Of a stretch of 64,000 nucleotides of DNA, positions 12,490 to 23,666 are shown piece after piece. Made by a program: the position numbers and the translations under genes. The stretch covers positions 6,572,001-6,636,000 of the forward strand of contig OZ038526.1 in the NCBI GenBank assembly GCA_964036665.1. The letters are read 5' to 3'. How positions within the stretch are numbered: position 1 is the first letter of the stretch; the number at the start of each line of letters is the position of its first letter. The DNA is from Gordius sp. MW1. Taxonomy: Eukaryota; Nematomorpha; Gordioida; Gordea; Gordiidae. A model generated the notes under the pieces. The model saw only the letters and a program-made list of their open reading frames with translations. It did no database searches and was not told the DNA's origin.

Positions 12490-12710
12490 TAACCCCATGG
12501 GCGTACCCAGGTTTTGAATTAGGGGGGAGGGGCAGATTAAAAAAAAAAGGTTTCGACTATCCCAAATTTTCATGAGATCAAAAAAAAGCAACTGCACTAA
12601 ATTAGGCAGTGGGGGCAGCCAGATCCCCTGCCCCCCCCCCCGGCAAATTAGGGGGGGGGGGCAGGGGGTCCTGAAATTTTTTTTTTAATTAGGGGGCCAT
12701 GACTAACCCT
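12490..12710. mobile_element. Degenerate member of the GGGCGTAGCCAGG MITE family
   Basis: It begins gggcgtacccaggttttgaa, runs into G-rich and poly-A/T segments, and contains a cagtgggggcagccagatcc core followed by long C and G tracts. The layout matches cleaner copies at 36933 and 39157, but the right inverted end is not recognisable. Confidence 0.4.
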
Positions 12711-15360
12711 CTAACTTACCTTCTCATGTATTTTTACCTTAATGCTTTTTTACGCCTATTTTTAATCACATAAGGTATGAGGAAGATATGTAATACACTT
12801 ACTATAGCTTTAATCGCCAAAAGAAATAAGATTTATACATCATTATAGACTCCCCTGACAAAGTAGCTTCCTAATTTTTAAGAATTTATGTACAGGTGAA
12901 TTTATAAATTTAGGGGATTCTTATACTTTATAAATATAAATGTTATTATGGCGATCACCAATTTTTAAATTTGTAGAATCAAATGAATATTTTTGTTTGC
13001 TCAAACAATGTTTGATTTTCTTGTATTCTACATCGGGCTTAAAAAACATAAACTTTTATGTCAGCTTTTATGAAAAATCTTTAATTTTATGGGCTCTTTA
13101 TGTAAAGTATTAAGAATTTTGATTTTGTTTAATATGATTTAATGTTAATGATGTCATTTTTGAATTTATTATTCCGCCTCGAAATATATTAATTTTGATA
13201 AAATAGTCTTTTTACCATTCTAATAGCTTATCCAAGGTTTTATAGTAATAATGAAGTCAATGTATGGTTAGAACATCCATACCATTAATAAAAATTTGGC
13301 ATATTATACCTTTTAATATCGGTTCTTTAGAATGTAGCCGTCATTGTATTTGGCAATTCAATTTCTCATAGATTATAAAAGTCATTTCATTTGTAGATAT
13401 TTCGGGAACTGTTTTAAACGATCTCTTTTGCGGATGTGCAAAATGTGAAAGGTAAATTTTCACAAATAAAATTAATCAATTGAGATTAGCCTCAAGGTAA
13501 AATTCATTCATAACTCCCCTATTTTGAACAACGCTGGTAAGGAGCGAGAGAGATAACATTGCAAGAATAAAGGCAAATTTTGTACAGTGTTATTTAACCT
13601 CTAAATTGCACTCTTAACTCTCAAGCAATCATGAAACGAAATGTCGTGATGCATTTAACTGGGGATTGCATGACAATGTTGCCTTTTTACAATGTGCACA
13701 CACTTTCGATTAAAACACCTTATTTCAAAATGAATTTCGATGAATACGGTTAAAAGCTGTCCATAAACTTCATGGCGAAGGTGGAGGCAAAGGGGTCTGG
13801 TCCCAAAGATCTTAAAAAAGGTATCAAATGGGAAATATTGATTACATCTACTTTTATTCAACACATGAATTCCCCCACAATTTTAGCCCAGGGGCTTAGA
13901 ATGGGGGTGGGTATGCTATGCACTAAGTGTAAATTGTAATACACTATCTGGGGTGTTTTCCGCCCGCTGCAGAAACCAATTTAATAAAAGCTACTTTGTC
14001 ATATTGTTTTACCCAACCTAGTGAGAGATGGATGATAAGGAAAGGAATGAGGTAAAGAGAGAGTGAAAAAAAATATTAGCACATTTAGGGGTTGTTTGAC
14101 GCTCTGCCGCTTACATAATTATAATGGGAAATGTAATGGAAATCAAGTAAGTAGTTTTATAAATAGTGCTCTATTACCCCCTTAAGCAAAATATTATCTT
14201 ACAAGTTGATATTTATTCATCTGAGTCAATTTAAACGAGCGAGAGCTGCGGTAATAAATTAATCCATTTTATTCCATCCCATAATAAATGAGTAGAATAG
14301 GTTATTTAATTTAGTTCCAAAATTACCAGACACAATTCGTTTTTTTTAATTTCGCCCTTTGACTCCTGACACATTGCTATTTATAACTATAAACTAATAA
14401 ATCTAACTTTTTACAGAGACATCAATGAGCAACTTTTACGAAAATTTGGGATTTTTATGGAATTTTCGTTTTAAGTAACATAGAAACATGAAGTTAGAAT
14501 AAATATGTCATAATAAATGGCAAGATTTTCGATTCGCCATTGTTTTTTAAGTTTAGCTCTTCGAGCCGCTTAAAATAGTCTAAAAGGTGAAATGAAAATA
14601 AGCTTAAATGTACTCAATGTTAGAGACTAATTTACTTTATAAAGATGAAAAAAATATGTTATAAAACTATATCTAAAATACTACAATAATAGAAATAATG
14701 AAATATAATTTTATATTTACTGAATTATTTAACTTTGTTTAAATTGAGGCTTCATAGCAAAAATTCCACAAGCAGAAGGTGCGTCGTTGAAGATTGCAAA
14801 ATTATAAATTACCACCTTAAGTAGATTTTGTACGATTTTTTTGGCTAAAAAGTTTATTTTAAAACTTTTAATTAAAGATATACAAATTGCCATGCGCATG
14901 ATAAATATAAACCTGTGATAACGCGTCCAAGAATTAAGATGGTTTTATTGGTCCTAGCACAATAAGATAGAACATTAACAAAAAATTTGTTTTAAAAAGG
15001 AAAATAGAACTTTTTGTTCTATTATACTTCGTTCTACTAGTTTAATCGTTATTTCGACCAAATTTTTAAATCTAAGAAAAATAAACTACGAATTAATAAC
15101 ACCGACATACTCTTTTTGCTCAAATATTTTTATAACCTCAAAAGAAGTGAAGATTAATGTTATAGAATTTGTTAATTCTCATCCCACCATGTTTTTCTAA
15201 ATTTTTATGAGAAAACTTAAATTCAATAATTAATTGCTGTTTTATGTTATATACATAAAAAATATATTATTGGATCAAAAAGGAGCTTTTTGTCTATTCT
15301 TATTTAGAATCATTAATTTACCTCTTAAAACTTTGAGCAAATATATTTTTACAATATTTA
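12711..15360. other. AT-rich intergenic stretch
   Basis: Only short open frames are present, including a 69-codon minus-strand frame at 13655-13864 with no recognised domain. No gene, RNA gene or obvious repeat was seen. Confidence 0.5.
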
Positions 15361-15361
15361 C

Positions 15362-15510
15362 GGGCATAAGCCAGGATTGGAGCTAGAACGGGGCAATAAT
15401 GCTTTATGGAGAGGCAAAATAATAATTTTAAAAAATTAAGCCTATTTATATTAAATTTTTAAGGATTTCTGGCATTTAGAGCGGGGCAGCCGCCACCCTC
15501 TGCTACTTTT
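15362..15510. mobile_element. Degenerate GGGCGTAGCCAGG-family MITE
   Basis: The sequence gggcataagccaggattgga is followed by an AT-rich core with a gcaataatgctttatggaga-like segment. It ends with ggcatttagagcggggcagc and then cgccaccctctgctac. This closely parallels the copy at 36933-37095. The right end has decayed. Confidence 0.5.
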
Positions 15511-15516
15511 TATGAG

Positions 15517-17675
15517 TTAATTGCTATGCAATTTATGGGCTCGCTTTTGGTTGTCCGTCTATCCCACCGTTGTCCGTCCTGACCAAATTGTAATTTTTCA
15601 ATAATTGATGTGGAAACTTATGGGAAGGGCTGTGGACTTATACATTTTGCTTTCGCAAATAGACTAGCTAATGACCGCTAGTTGGCTTTAATTTTTTTGA
15701 CCTCGCCCGAGCTCAATATCCATTAATTTGTCTATACTTATTAATTGTTTATATATATATATATATATATAAACTCGGGCCTTTGGCCCTCGTGGGAAGG
15801 GGGAGAAGGGAAGGGAAGAGGGGAAGGGAAGGGGGGACGACTCATCTGTACTTCGTATAAATGTATCATATTTGCTATGCAATTTATGGGCGAGAAAGGT
15901 GGGAAGGGGCGAGAATGCCTACAGGGGGGTATTAAATGCCTAATGATTAATTAATTATTTACACAAATTTTCCATTATAGGCAAAATGTAAGGCAAGGGT
16001 TAGGGTTAGATTTAGTGTTTGCATCTAGTTGCGTATTACATTAGTTTTTATGGCCTTTAGTGATTATGGGTCTAACAAACATTATATTATAAAACAACAC
16101 AATGTTAAGAATTTGCAGAATTGTTGGGAGAAATTTTTTGTTACATTTGAACAATTTTTAATTAAAAAAATCAAAAATTTGGCCAATGGTCACTTTTTCT
16201 CTATTGGTCAGTACCAACAGATACTCTATAAGTCAATGATAGCCAAAAAAAACGGAAAAAAAAAATTTTGATGCTCACTTTGGCCAATGGTCATTTTTTT
16301 CCATTGGTCAGCAGCCAGCACACGGTAAAAGTGGATATACATTCATAAGAGTAAAAAAAACGAAAAAAAAATTTTCGAATCACATTTTGGCCAATGGTCA
16401 TTTTTTTCCATTGGTCAGCAGCCAGGACACGGTAAAAGCGGATATAAATTCATAATAGTCAAAAAAAAACGAAAAAAAAAGTTTTCGAATCACATTTTGG
16501 CCAATGGTCATTTTATTCCATTGGTCAGCAGCCAGCGGACGGCCAAAAAGTCATAATAGCAATGGTAGGAACAGGAACAATCATAATAGTCAAAAAAAAC
16601 GAAAAAAATAATTGCGATTCACATTTTGGCCAATGGTCATTTTTTCCATCGGTCAGGAGCCAGCGGACGGCCAAAAAGTCATAATAGCAATGGTAGTAAC
16701 AGGAACAATCATAATAGTCAAAAAAAAACGAAAAAATAAACTCGGATTCACATTTTGGCCAATGGTCATTTTTTTCATTGGTCAGCAGCCAACGGACGGC
16801 CAAAAAGTCTTATTATCAATGATAGTAACAAGAACAATCATAAGAGTCAAAAAAAACTCCGGGACTCTAACCCAAAAACTAGTTAAATTGCATAGCAATT
16901 AGAAGTAAACAACTTTTATTTATGTTTATTATATAACATTGGTCAGCAGCCAGCGGACGGCCAAAAAGTCATAATAGCAATGGTAGAAACAGGAACAATC
17001 ATAATAGTCAAAAAAAAAACGAAAAAAATAATTTCGATTCACATTTTGGCCAATGGTCATTTTTTTCATTGGTCAGCAGCCAGCGGACGGCCAAAAATTC
17101 TTATTATCAATGATAGTAACAAGAACAATCATAAGAGTCAAAAAAACTCCGGGATTCTAACCCCAAAACTAGTTAAATTGCATAGCAATTAAAAGTAAAC
17201 AACTTTTATTTATGTTTATTATATAACTAGTTAAATTGCATAGCATTAAAAGTAAACAACTTTTATCTATGTTTATTATATAACAAAAACTAGTTAAATT
17301 GCATAGCAAATAAAAGTAAACAACTTTTATTTATGTTTATTATATAACTAGTTAAATTGCATAGCAATTAAAAGTAACCAACTTTTATTTATGTTTATAT
17401 AATAAATAATTTAACAAATCTTATATATAACACACCGAGGGAGATAGAGATGAGGGGTGGGGCACCTCTTATGCATAGCAATTAAAAATAACACAGCGAG
17501 GGAGATAGAGATGAGGGGTGGGGCACCTCTTTCTCATGCATTAATTTAAAAAAGCGATAACCTAATATACCCAATGCAAATAGATAGGGAGGGTAACGGA
17601 CGGACGGACGGACAACGGACGGACAACGGACGGACGGACAACAAAAAACGAGCCCATAAATTGCATAGCAATTAA
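15517..17675. mobile_element. 2.16-kb composite element with inverted ends and internal minisatellite
   Basis: The left end (ttaattgctatgcaatttat, then gggctcg and ttgtccgtc motifs) is the inverted complement of the right end (ggacggac motifs, then cgagcccataaattgcatag and caattaa). Inside are an AT microsatellite (about 15750-15770), a CTCGGGCCTTTGGCCCTCG hairpin, a purine-rich G-run tract (15790-15835), and a telomere-like agggttagggttag stretch. About eight ~110-140-bp minisatellite units follow (16190-17150), then repeats of ctagttaaattgcatagcaa, two copies of a GAGGGAGATAGAGATGAGG block and a (GGAC)n microsatellite. There is no coding capacity. A close relative is present twice in tandem at 41042-44376. 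Confidence 0.7.
16190..17150. repeat. Minisatellite with paired CCAAT/ATTGG boxes
   Basis: Each unit carries TTTTGGCCAATGGTCATTTT then TTCCATTGGTCAGCAGCCAG, so a CCAATGG and its complement CCATTGG face each other across a short T-rich loop. An A-rich block with aacaatcataatagtc and acgaaaaaa follows. Open frames reading through it (for example 16525-16803 minus and 16612-16902 plus) come from the repeat and are not genes. Confidence 0.75.
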
Positions 17676-18741
17676 TAAATTTTAAAATTGGGAATAAGAA
17701 AAAAAAGAACTGATTAGGAAGGAGGCGTTAGCGTATAAAGCCCTATAATGCATATGCCTTATGTACGATATTTATTTTAAATATACTTGTGTGTTAATCA
17801 AAATAATGTTGATTTAAGCCTCGAATCGGGACCCATCAAGCTTTAGCTCTATTGTTATATGCATTACCAGTGAAGTGATTAGAAATTTATATTTTTTTAT
17901 TATACGATTGTTCAAGCTGAGATTCAACTAATCTAATTGGATCATGGAAATGGATTATTACAAAATTTATCGTCAATTCCTTATAATATTAAGGGAGGTG
18001 ACTACATTTTGACATATCTTTTTTTTAAATAGTGTTCCTTTATAATGTTTATAGTATCTGTTAAAGGTGTGGTTTGAAGTTTTGCAAGCATTTTGCAATG
18101 CCATTGTCCATTGTTTTTTAAAAGATTTTTTGCTAATTAAATAAATAAATAGAAAGGAAAAAACTTTGGTGTTCTTATAAAAACATTACAGCTATTTTTG
18201 TCTTAACAGCTCACCCAATTAAAATTAAGTATGTTACGTCTAATTAAAATAAATCATTTTAAATAACAGTTCAACATTCTAAAAGCAAACTTCGTGATCT
18301 TCTTTTGCCCTAAGGCTTAATTTAAATAAAACATAAATATCAAATCAATATTTTCCATTATCAGACTGGGGAAACACCTAAATGATTAATAACCGTCCTC
18401 TTTATTTAAATCATGCAAGACAATATTTTTACAGCAAAGCGAATTTAGACATAATGAGATCTGTTGTAGCACTTTTTCTGTAATCTTAAAATCGGGTTTA
18501 GACAGTCATCTGTTTTGCAAGCAAAGCGTAAACATTGTAATGTGACAAACATAACAACGAAGATTGCGATAAGATTTTATTTATATTGCCGTAATTTTAA
18601 GATAGCAAATATCTTTCAAAAGCTATTAATTCACAATGATAAATTTTATTTATAATTTGAGTTATGTGGAATGCATTTTTAAAGTTTTTTAAATAATGCT
18701 CCAAAATAATTTAAATATTCCTATAAAAATTAATGGGAGGG
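17676..18741. other. AT-rich intergenic stretch
   Basis: No exon, RNA gene or repeat was recognised between the two transposable elements. Confidence 0.5.
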
Positions 18742-20403
18742 TAGGGGAGACCGGGGCTATACGTAGCTCGGGGCTATACTTATCTTCTCAAATAATTTCC
18801 ATGTTATTAATTTGTACCCAGTCAAATTTATATACAAAATGTACTTTATAAAGGCGCATATCATATTTAAAAAATTTTTGGAAAAAATTATATAGGGAAA
18901 AAGTAAGAGAGAAAATAAGGTTTTTCGGGGCTCAAAGCTCCTTTTTCTAATTTTTCTATTTTGCTAATAACTTTAAAACTATTTAATCTCTAAGCTCGAA
19001 ACTAATTTTAGGTAAAAACGTATGAATTTCTATAAAAATCCACTCGGAATAAATAATTTTGTATGATGTTTTTTTATATGTCACAATTGTAAACAATAAA
19101 ATATTTAAAACAATATGTGTTGGTTATAATTTTGTTATTTTAGTAGTTCAATATCTTTCAATCAAAGGTTTATTAAGTTTAAATACAAAACATTACAAAA
19201 GCACATGAACTTGTTGCAATAAAGATATTTTTTATATGTCAAAATTGTAAACAATAGAAAAAGCATTTTAAACAATGTGTGTGGTCATAATTTTGTTAAT
19301 TTAGGAGTTTAATATCTTTGAATCAAAGGTTTATTAAGTTTAAATACAAAACATTACAAAAGCACATGGATCTTGTTGCAATAATGATATTTTTTATATG
19401 TCAAAATTGTAAACAATAGAAAAGCATTTTAAACAATGTGTGTGGTCATAATTTTTTTAATTTAGGAGTTTAATATCTTTCAATCAAAGGTTTATTAAGT
19501 TTAAATACAAAACATTACAAAAGCACATGGATCTTGTTGCAATAATGATATTTTTTATATGTCAAAATTGTAAACAATAGAAAAGCATTTTAAACAATGT
19601 GTGTGGTCATAATTTTGTTAATTTAGGAGTTTAATATCTTTGAATCAAAGGTTTATTAAGTTTAAATACAAAACATTACAAAAGCACATGGATCTTGTTG
19701 CAATAATGATATTTTTTAAATGTCAAAATTGTAAACAATAGAAAAGCATTTTAAACAATGTGTGTGGTCATAATTTTTTTAATTTAGGAGTTTAATATCT
19801 TTCAATCAAAGGTTTATTAAGTTTAAATACAAAACATTACAAAAGCACATGGATCTTGTTGCAATAATGATATTTTTTATATGTCAAAATTGTAAACAAT
19901 AGAAAAGCATTTTAAACAATGTGTGTGGTCATAATTTTTTTAATTTAGGAGTTTAATATCTTTCAATCAAAGGTTTATTAAGTTTAAATACAAAACATAA
20001 CAAAAGTACATGGATCTTGTTGCAATAATGATATTTTTTTAAATGTCAAAATTGTAATAGAAAAAGCATTTTAAACAATGTGTGTGGTCATAATTTTGTT
20101 AATTTAGGAGTTTAATTTCTTTTAATCAAAGTATTAAGTTTAAATACAAAATAATACAAAGGATAATATAGCCTCGCTTAGGGATAAGAATAGCCCCGGG
20201 CATTTTTCGAATTTATACAAGTTGTCTTTTTTTTGAAACCTTATTACTAAAAATCTATTATCTGTGTTGCTATAATTTTTTTCCCCCTTTATAAACACTG
20301 CTGACAAGAACATTTTTCTGAAAAAAGTATATGAAAATAGGTTAATATGTTTTGTCCAGGCCTCTTTGAAATTTTATGGACACGATAGCCCCGGTCTCCC
20401 CTA
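18742..20403. mobile_element. 1.66-kb element with exact TAGGGGAGACCGGGGCTAT ends
   Basis: The left end TAGGGGAGACCGGGGCTAT (18742-18760) is an exact inverted copy of the right end ATAGCCCCGGTCTCCCCTA (20385-20403). Both are bounded by TA, compatible with a TA target site as used by Tc1/mariner-type elements (inference). A second inverted pair lies just inside (gctcggggctatacttatc against gataagaatagccccggg). The interior is mostly a ~160-bp tandem array and encodes no protein, so this is a non-autonomous element. Confidence 0.75.
19060..20165. repeat. ~160-bp tandem repeat array, about seven copies
   Basis: The unit contains atgtcaaaattgtaaacaat, aatgtgtgtggtcataattt, aatcaaaggtttattaagtt and cacatggatcttgttgcaat. 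Successive copies start near 19063, 19223, 19386, 19547, 19706, 19867 and 20026, spaced 159-163 bp. The outer copies are the most divergent and the inner ones nearly identical, as expected of an array expanding from its middle. Confidence 0.85.
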
Positions 20404-21601
20404 TATGTAATGATCATTAAATAAGTTAGTATAATTAAAAGTTTATTATATTAAGTTATAACATTATTAAAAATTGCCCCTGTGTCATATTTATTTTACA
20501 TAAGATCATTTATGACCTAAATTTTTCAATAATCTCTTTTGGCTTTTTTAATTGTTTTTAAGCGCAAATTTCGTTTGATTTGATTTACCCCTTAGCACTA
20601 TAATTTAAAAATGCTTTCACCAACTTTAGCAAGACCCTAGACAGGGTCACAGGATTATGAGGGGTGAGGGGTTTAAGGCAATAATAAAATAAAAAAACTT
20701 TGTGGAATGAGCGTATGAATAGATTTTTGTTTATAGTTGATAATATTATCAAGATAATAAGTCAATTAAACTGCAAGCAAATAATAAAACCAATAGCGCT
20801 TTTATATTAAACAAATGAAGTTATAATTAAGCTGTAAACGTTTTGGGCCCTTTATCTAACAGTGTTTTACTTTGACATAATAGATAAAAAGGTTTCTGCC
20901 AAAATTTTTGAAGTCAACCAGTGTCGTAAATGTTAGATTATATTTTTGACAACTATACCCTTTATTTAGCCTTCACTATTTTTGGAGAGGTATCTACAAA
21001 ATTTATTTATTATATGTGTAATTATCCGATCCACTAAAAAATATCTATATATTTATAAAATGTGTAATATTATTAAAAATTCATAAAAGTTATTCAATAA
21101 AATTTATATAATATGAGTTGCGTGTACATTGTTTGATTGTGAGATTATTATTATTCATAAAAACATATTTGAATTTAATTCTTTTTTTAATAGTATTAAT
21201 CATTAGTTATTTAAAATACATCAGTAAGAGATTTTATATCAATTTTGAATTATATTCGAAGCGTTTAAAAATGCATCACAACGTGAGGAGTTGTAACTGG
21301 TCTATTTTAAATCCTTGGCTTAATTCTAATACAAAAGTTGAAGTCGATTCCTACACAAATGGAGGAATAAGTGATTTAGATGAACATTGAAATTGTTGGA
21401 GAGTTGAAAAGACTCAACCTAGCTGAGACTTTGGAAGGGGTTGAGAGCATTGAAGAGGCTGAAAGTTACCTTTTTAACTATAACAAATTTTTGCCCCCCC
21501 CCCCTCTCTAGCTACGCCACTAGTTCAAAAGTGATGAATTGGATAGAATTTAAAATACCTAAATGTTACCAGAGGCCGTGTAGCACGTCTGTAACCATAT
21601 G
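20404..21601. other. Upstream flank of the VIRMA gene
   Basis: This AT-rich DNA presumably includes the VIRMA promoter and 5' UTR. A fragment resembling the right end of the GGGCGTAGCCAGG MITE family (c-tract, then tctagctacgccactag) is at 21494-21530. An open frame at 21118-21390 has no recognisable features. Confidence 0.4.
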
Positions 21602-23633
21602 ATGCTTAAATTTGAGTATGAAAAATCTGAGATTAAGTTAGTAGCTTTTGAAACCTTTTCTCATCACCAAGGCGATGTTTATACTTTATTACATGCATAT
21701 TATATTAATTATAGGTTATGAGATTGGATGTGGTTAAATTTTTTCAACCTGTAATTATACAGGAAATTAGAATAATACCACTTGGGACTGTTATAAAAGC
21801 AAATATGATTGGCGGGCTTCGTTTAGGGTATATTTAGTAAATTTTCAATTTACCTCCTCTTTATAGAGCTACGGTTCCATTAAAATTTGACCTTGAGTTT
21901 TATGTAAACAATATTAAGAATACCTCATTATCTACATTTCAAAAAGTTGCTATGTAAGTTCATTTTATTAAATAATAGAATTTATTACTCTCCTAGGTTA
22001 AATTATGAGCACAACATTAATATAATGATTTTAACTAAAGAAGAAATTGCCACTGATATGCTGGTCATTAAGGGATGCTACACATCTATAACAATTGCTA
22101 TCTATGGAAATATTGTGTACTCAAGAGACTTACTTGACGCTATAGAACCAAATTTAGACAATGAATTTAACGGAATAGGTATACATTTTTGGTTTTTTAT
22201 GTTGTTAATGTGCAGACAGAAGCTTTTGTTTTACTTTATTGCCCTTTAACTTTGAATTCATATGATCTTAATCTGATGGACTAAAATCATTTTGTTTTAT
22301 ATAACTATATTGTTGAATCTTTGATTGTATGTTAAAACATTCTTGGTCAAATATTTAAGATAGTTAATTTAAATTTTATATGAATTAAGTGTGACTAATT
22401 AGAGCTGGATTCTATAGGGACTCACACATTTTTCAATTATAGTTGAAGACTTATACTTTATCTTAATATTGTCTTTATTATTCTAAAGATATGTTAAATG
22501 GCATTTATTTAAGCACCACATTTCATAAACAGTCTCCCAAGAGGAACTATTAACTGTGTACTTTGTCAATGAGTTTACTTTATATTCTGATTAAAATTAC
22601 GATGTTGGCTGTTCAAAAATTTAAACATTAAACTTTTATGCCAACTTAGTTCTTTTAAAGTTTAGTCATATTCCCAAAATTTATTTGGTCAGCCCCAACA
22701 TTTTCCCATGGTCAAGAATAGTCTTTTAGCATCATATATAAAAGATGGCTATTTATAAATAACTAATAAAACGCCAAAATTGTGTATGAAGAGACACTCA
22801 TAAGGATTTAATTAGCGACTTGTACAAAAAAAATATTTAAACAAAGTCTGACGTGAAAATTTTTACTGATGCTCTAATACTGAAATGTGCTTATGATTTT
22901 ATTAAGCATTTAGCATGCAATGAAATAAACTGTCAAATTGATTCTGTCTCTCCCATAATCACATTGAGTCACTCATTAAAACCAATTTATCCTTCACACC
23001 ATCTTGGTTACCTGGGGTCCCTTAGACCCAAAGGGGTTATTTTAGGGGTTCGTTCCTATCATTGATTAATAATACTAGAAAAAAGTGAACTTTAAATATT
23101 ATGCGTACAAAGTATGCAAAGTTAATCCTTTAAAATAATAATTCTAAATGTTAAATTTAACGTTTCCATAAATTGTGAGTGTTAACTATTTTTCTTCATC
23201 TTGTCCCAAAACCTCGACCCTAATAGGTAACAATTTAGGAGACGACAAAGACAATGGCCAACTCGATGACAAATATTGCAAACCCATCCTAACCATTCCA
23301 CCCCTAAACGACCACACCCACACCAACGGGTACGGGGGTGTTGGGGATGTTTGCATGGAAATCCTCCCTACCGAAAATTCCTCCAAAACCGGCCACAGTC
23401 CCCTTTTGACAAGCAACGAAGCGCAAAAATGCAAGGAGCAGACCGACGTCAGGTATTATAAACTTCAGTGTGAGTGTCTTATGCTTATGACCCCTTTTAG
23501 CTTTGTTTTGTCTCACCCCACGTGGTATAAACTAGTGTTGCATAAGCTTAGCCAGCTTTTGGATTGGGGGGGGGGGGGCGAAAGTTGTTTAAGTTCAATT
23601 AGGGGGGGGGGTATTAAATTTTTTTTTGTCATG

Positions 23634-23666
<33 letters not shown>

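Noticed and set aside
16525-17192. Several 70-96-codon open frames on both strands (also at 41893-42168 and 43509-43778)
   Set aside because: They are translations of the CCAAT/ATTGG minisatellite; the peptides repeat with the DNA unit and resemble no protein.
19060-20165. CRISPR-like array
   Set aside because: The ~160-bp units are contiguous, without unique spacers, and the genome is eukaryotic; this is a tandem satellite.
21118-21390. 90-codon ORF upstream of VIRMA
   Set aside because: AT-driven hydrophobic composition, no ATG-supported start, no recognised domain and no splice link to VIRMA.
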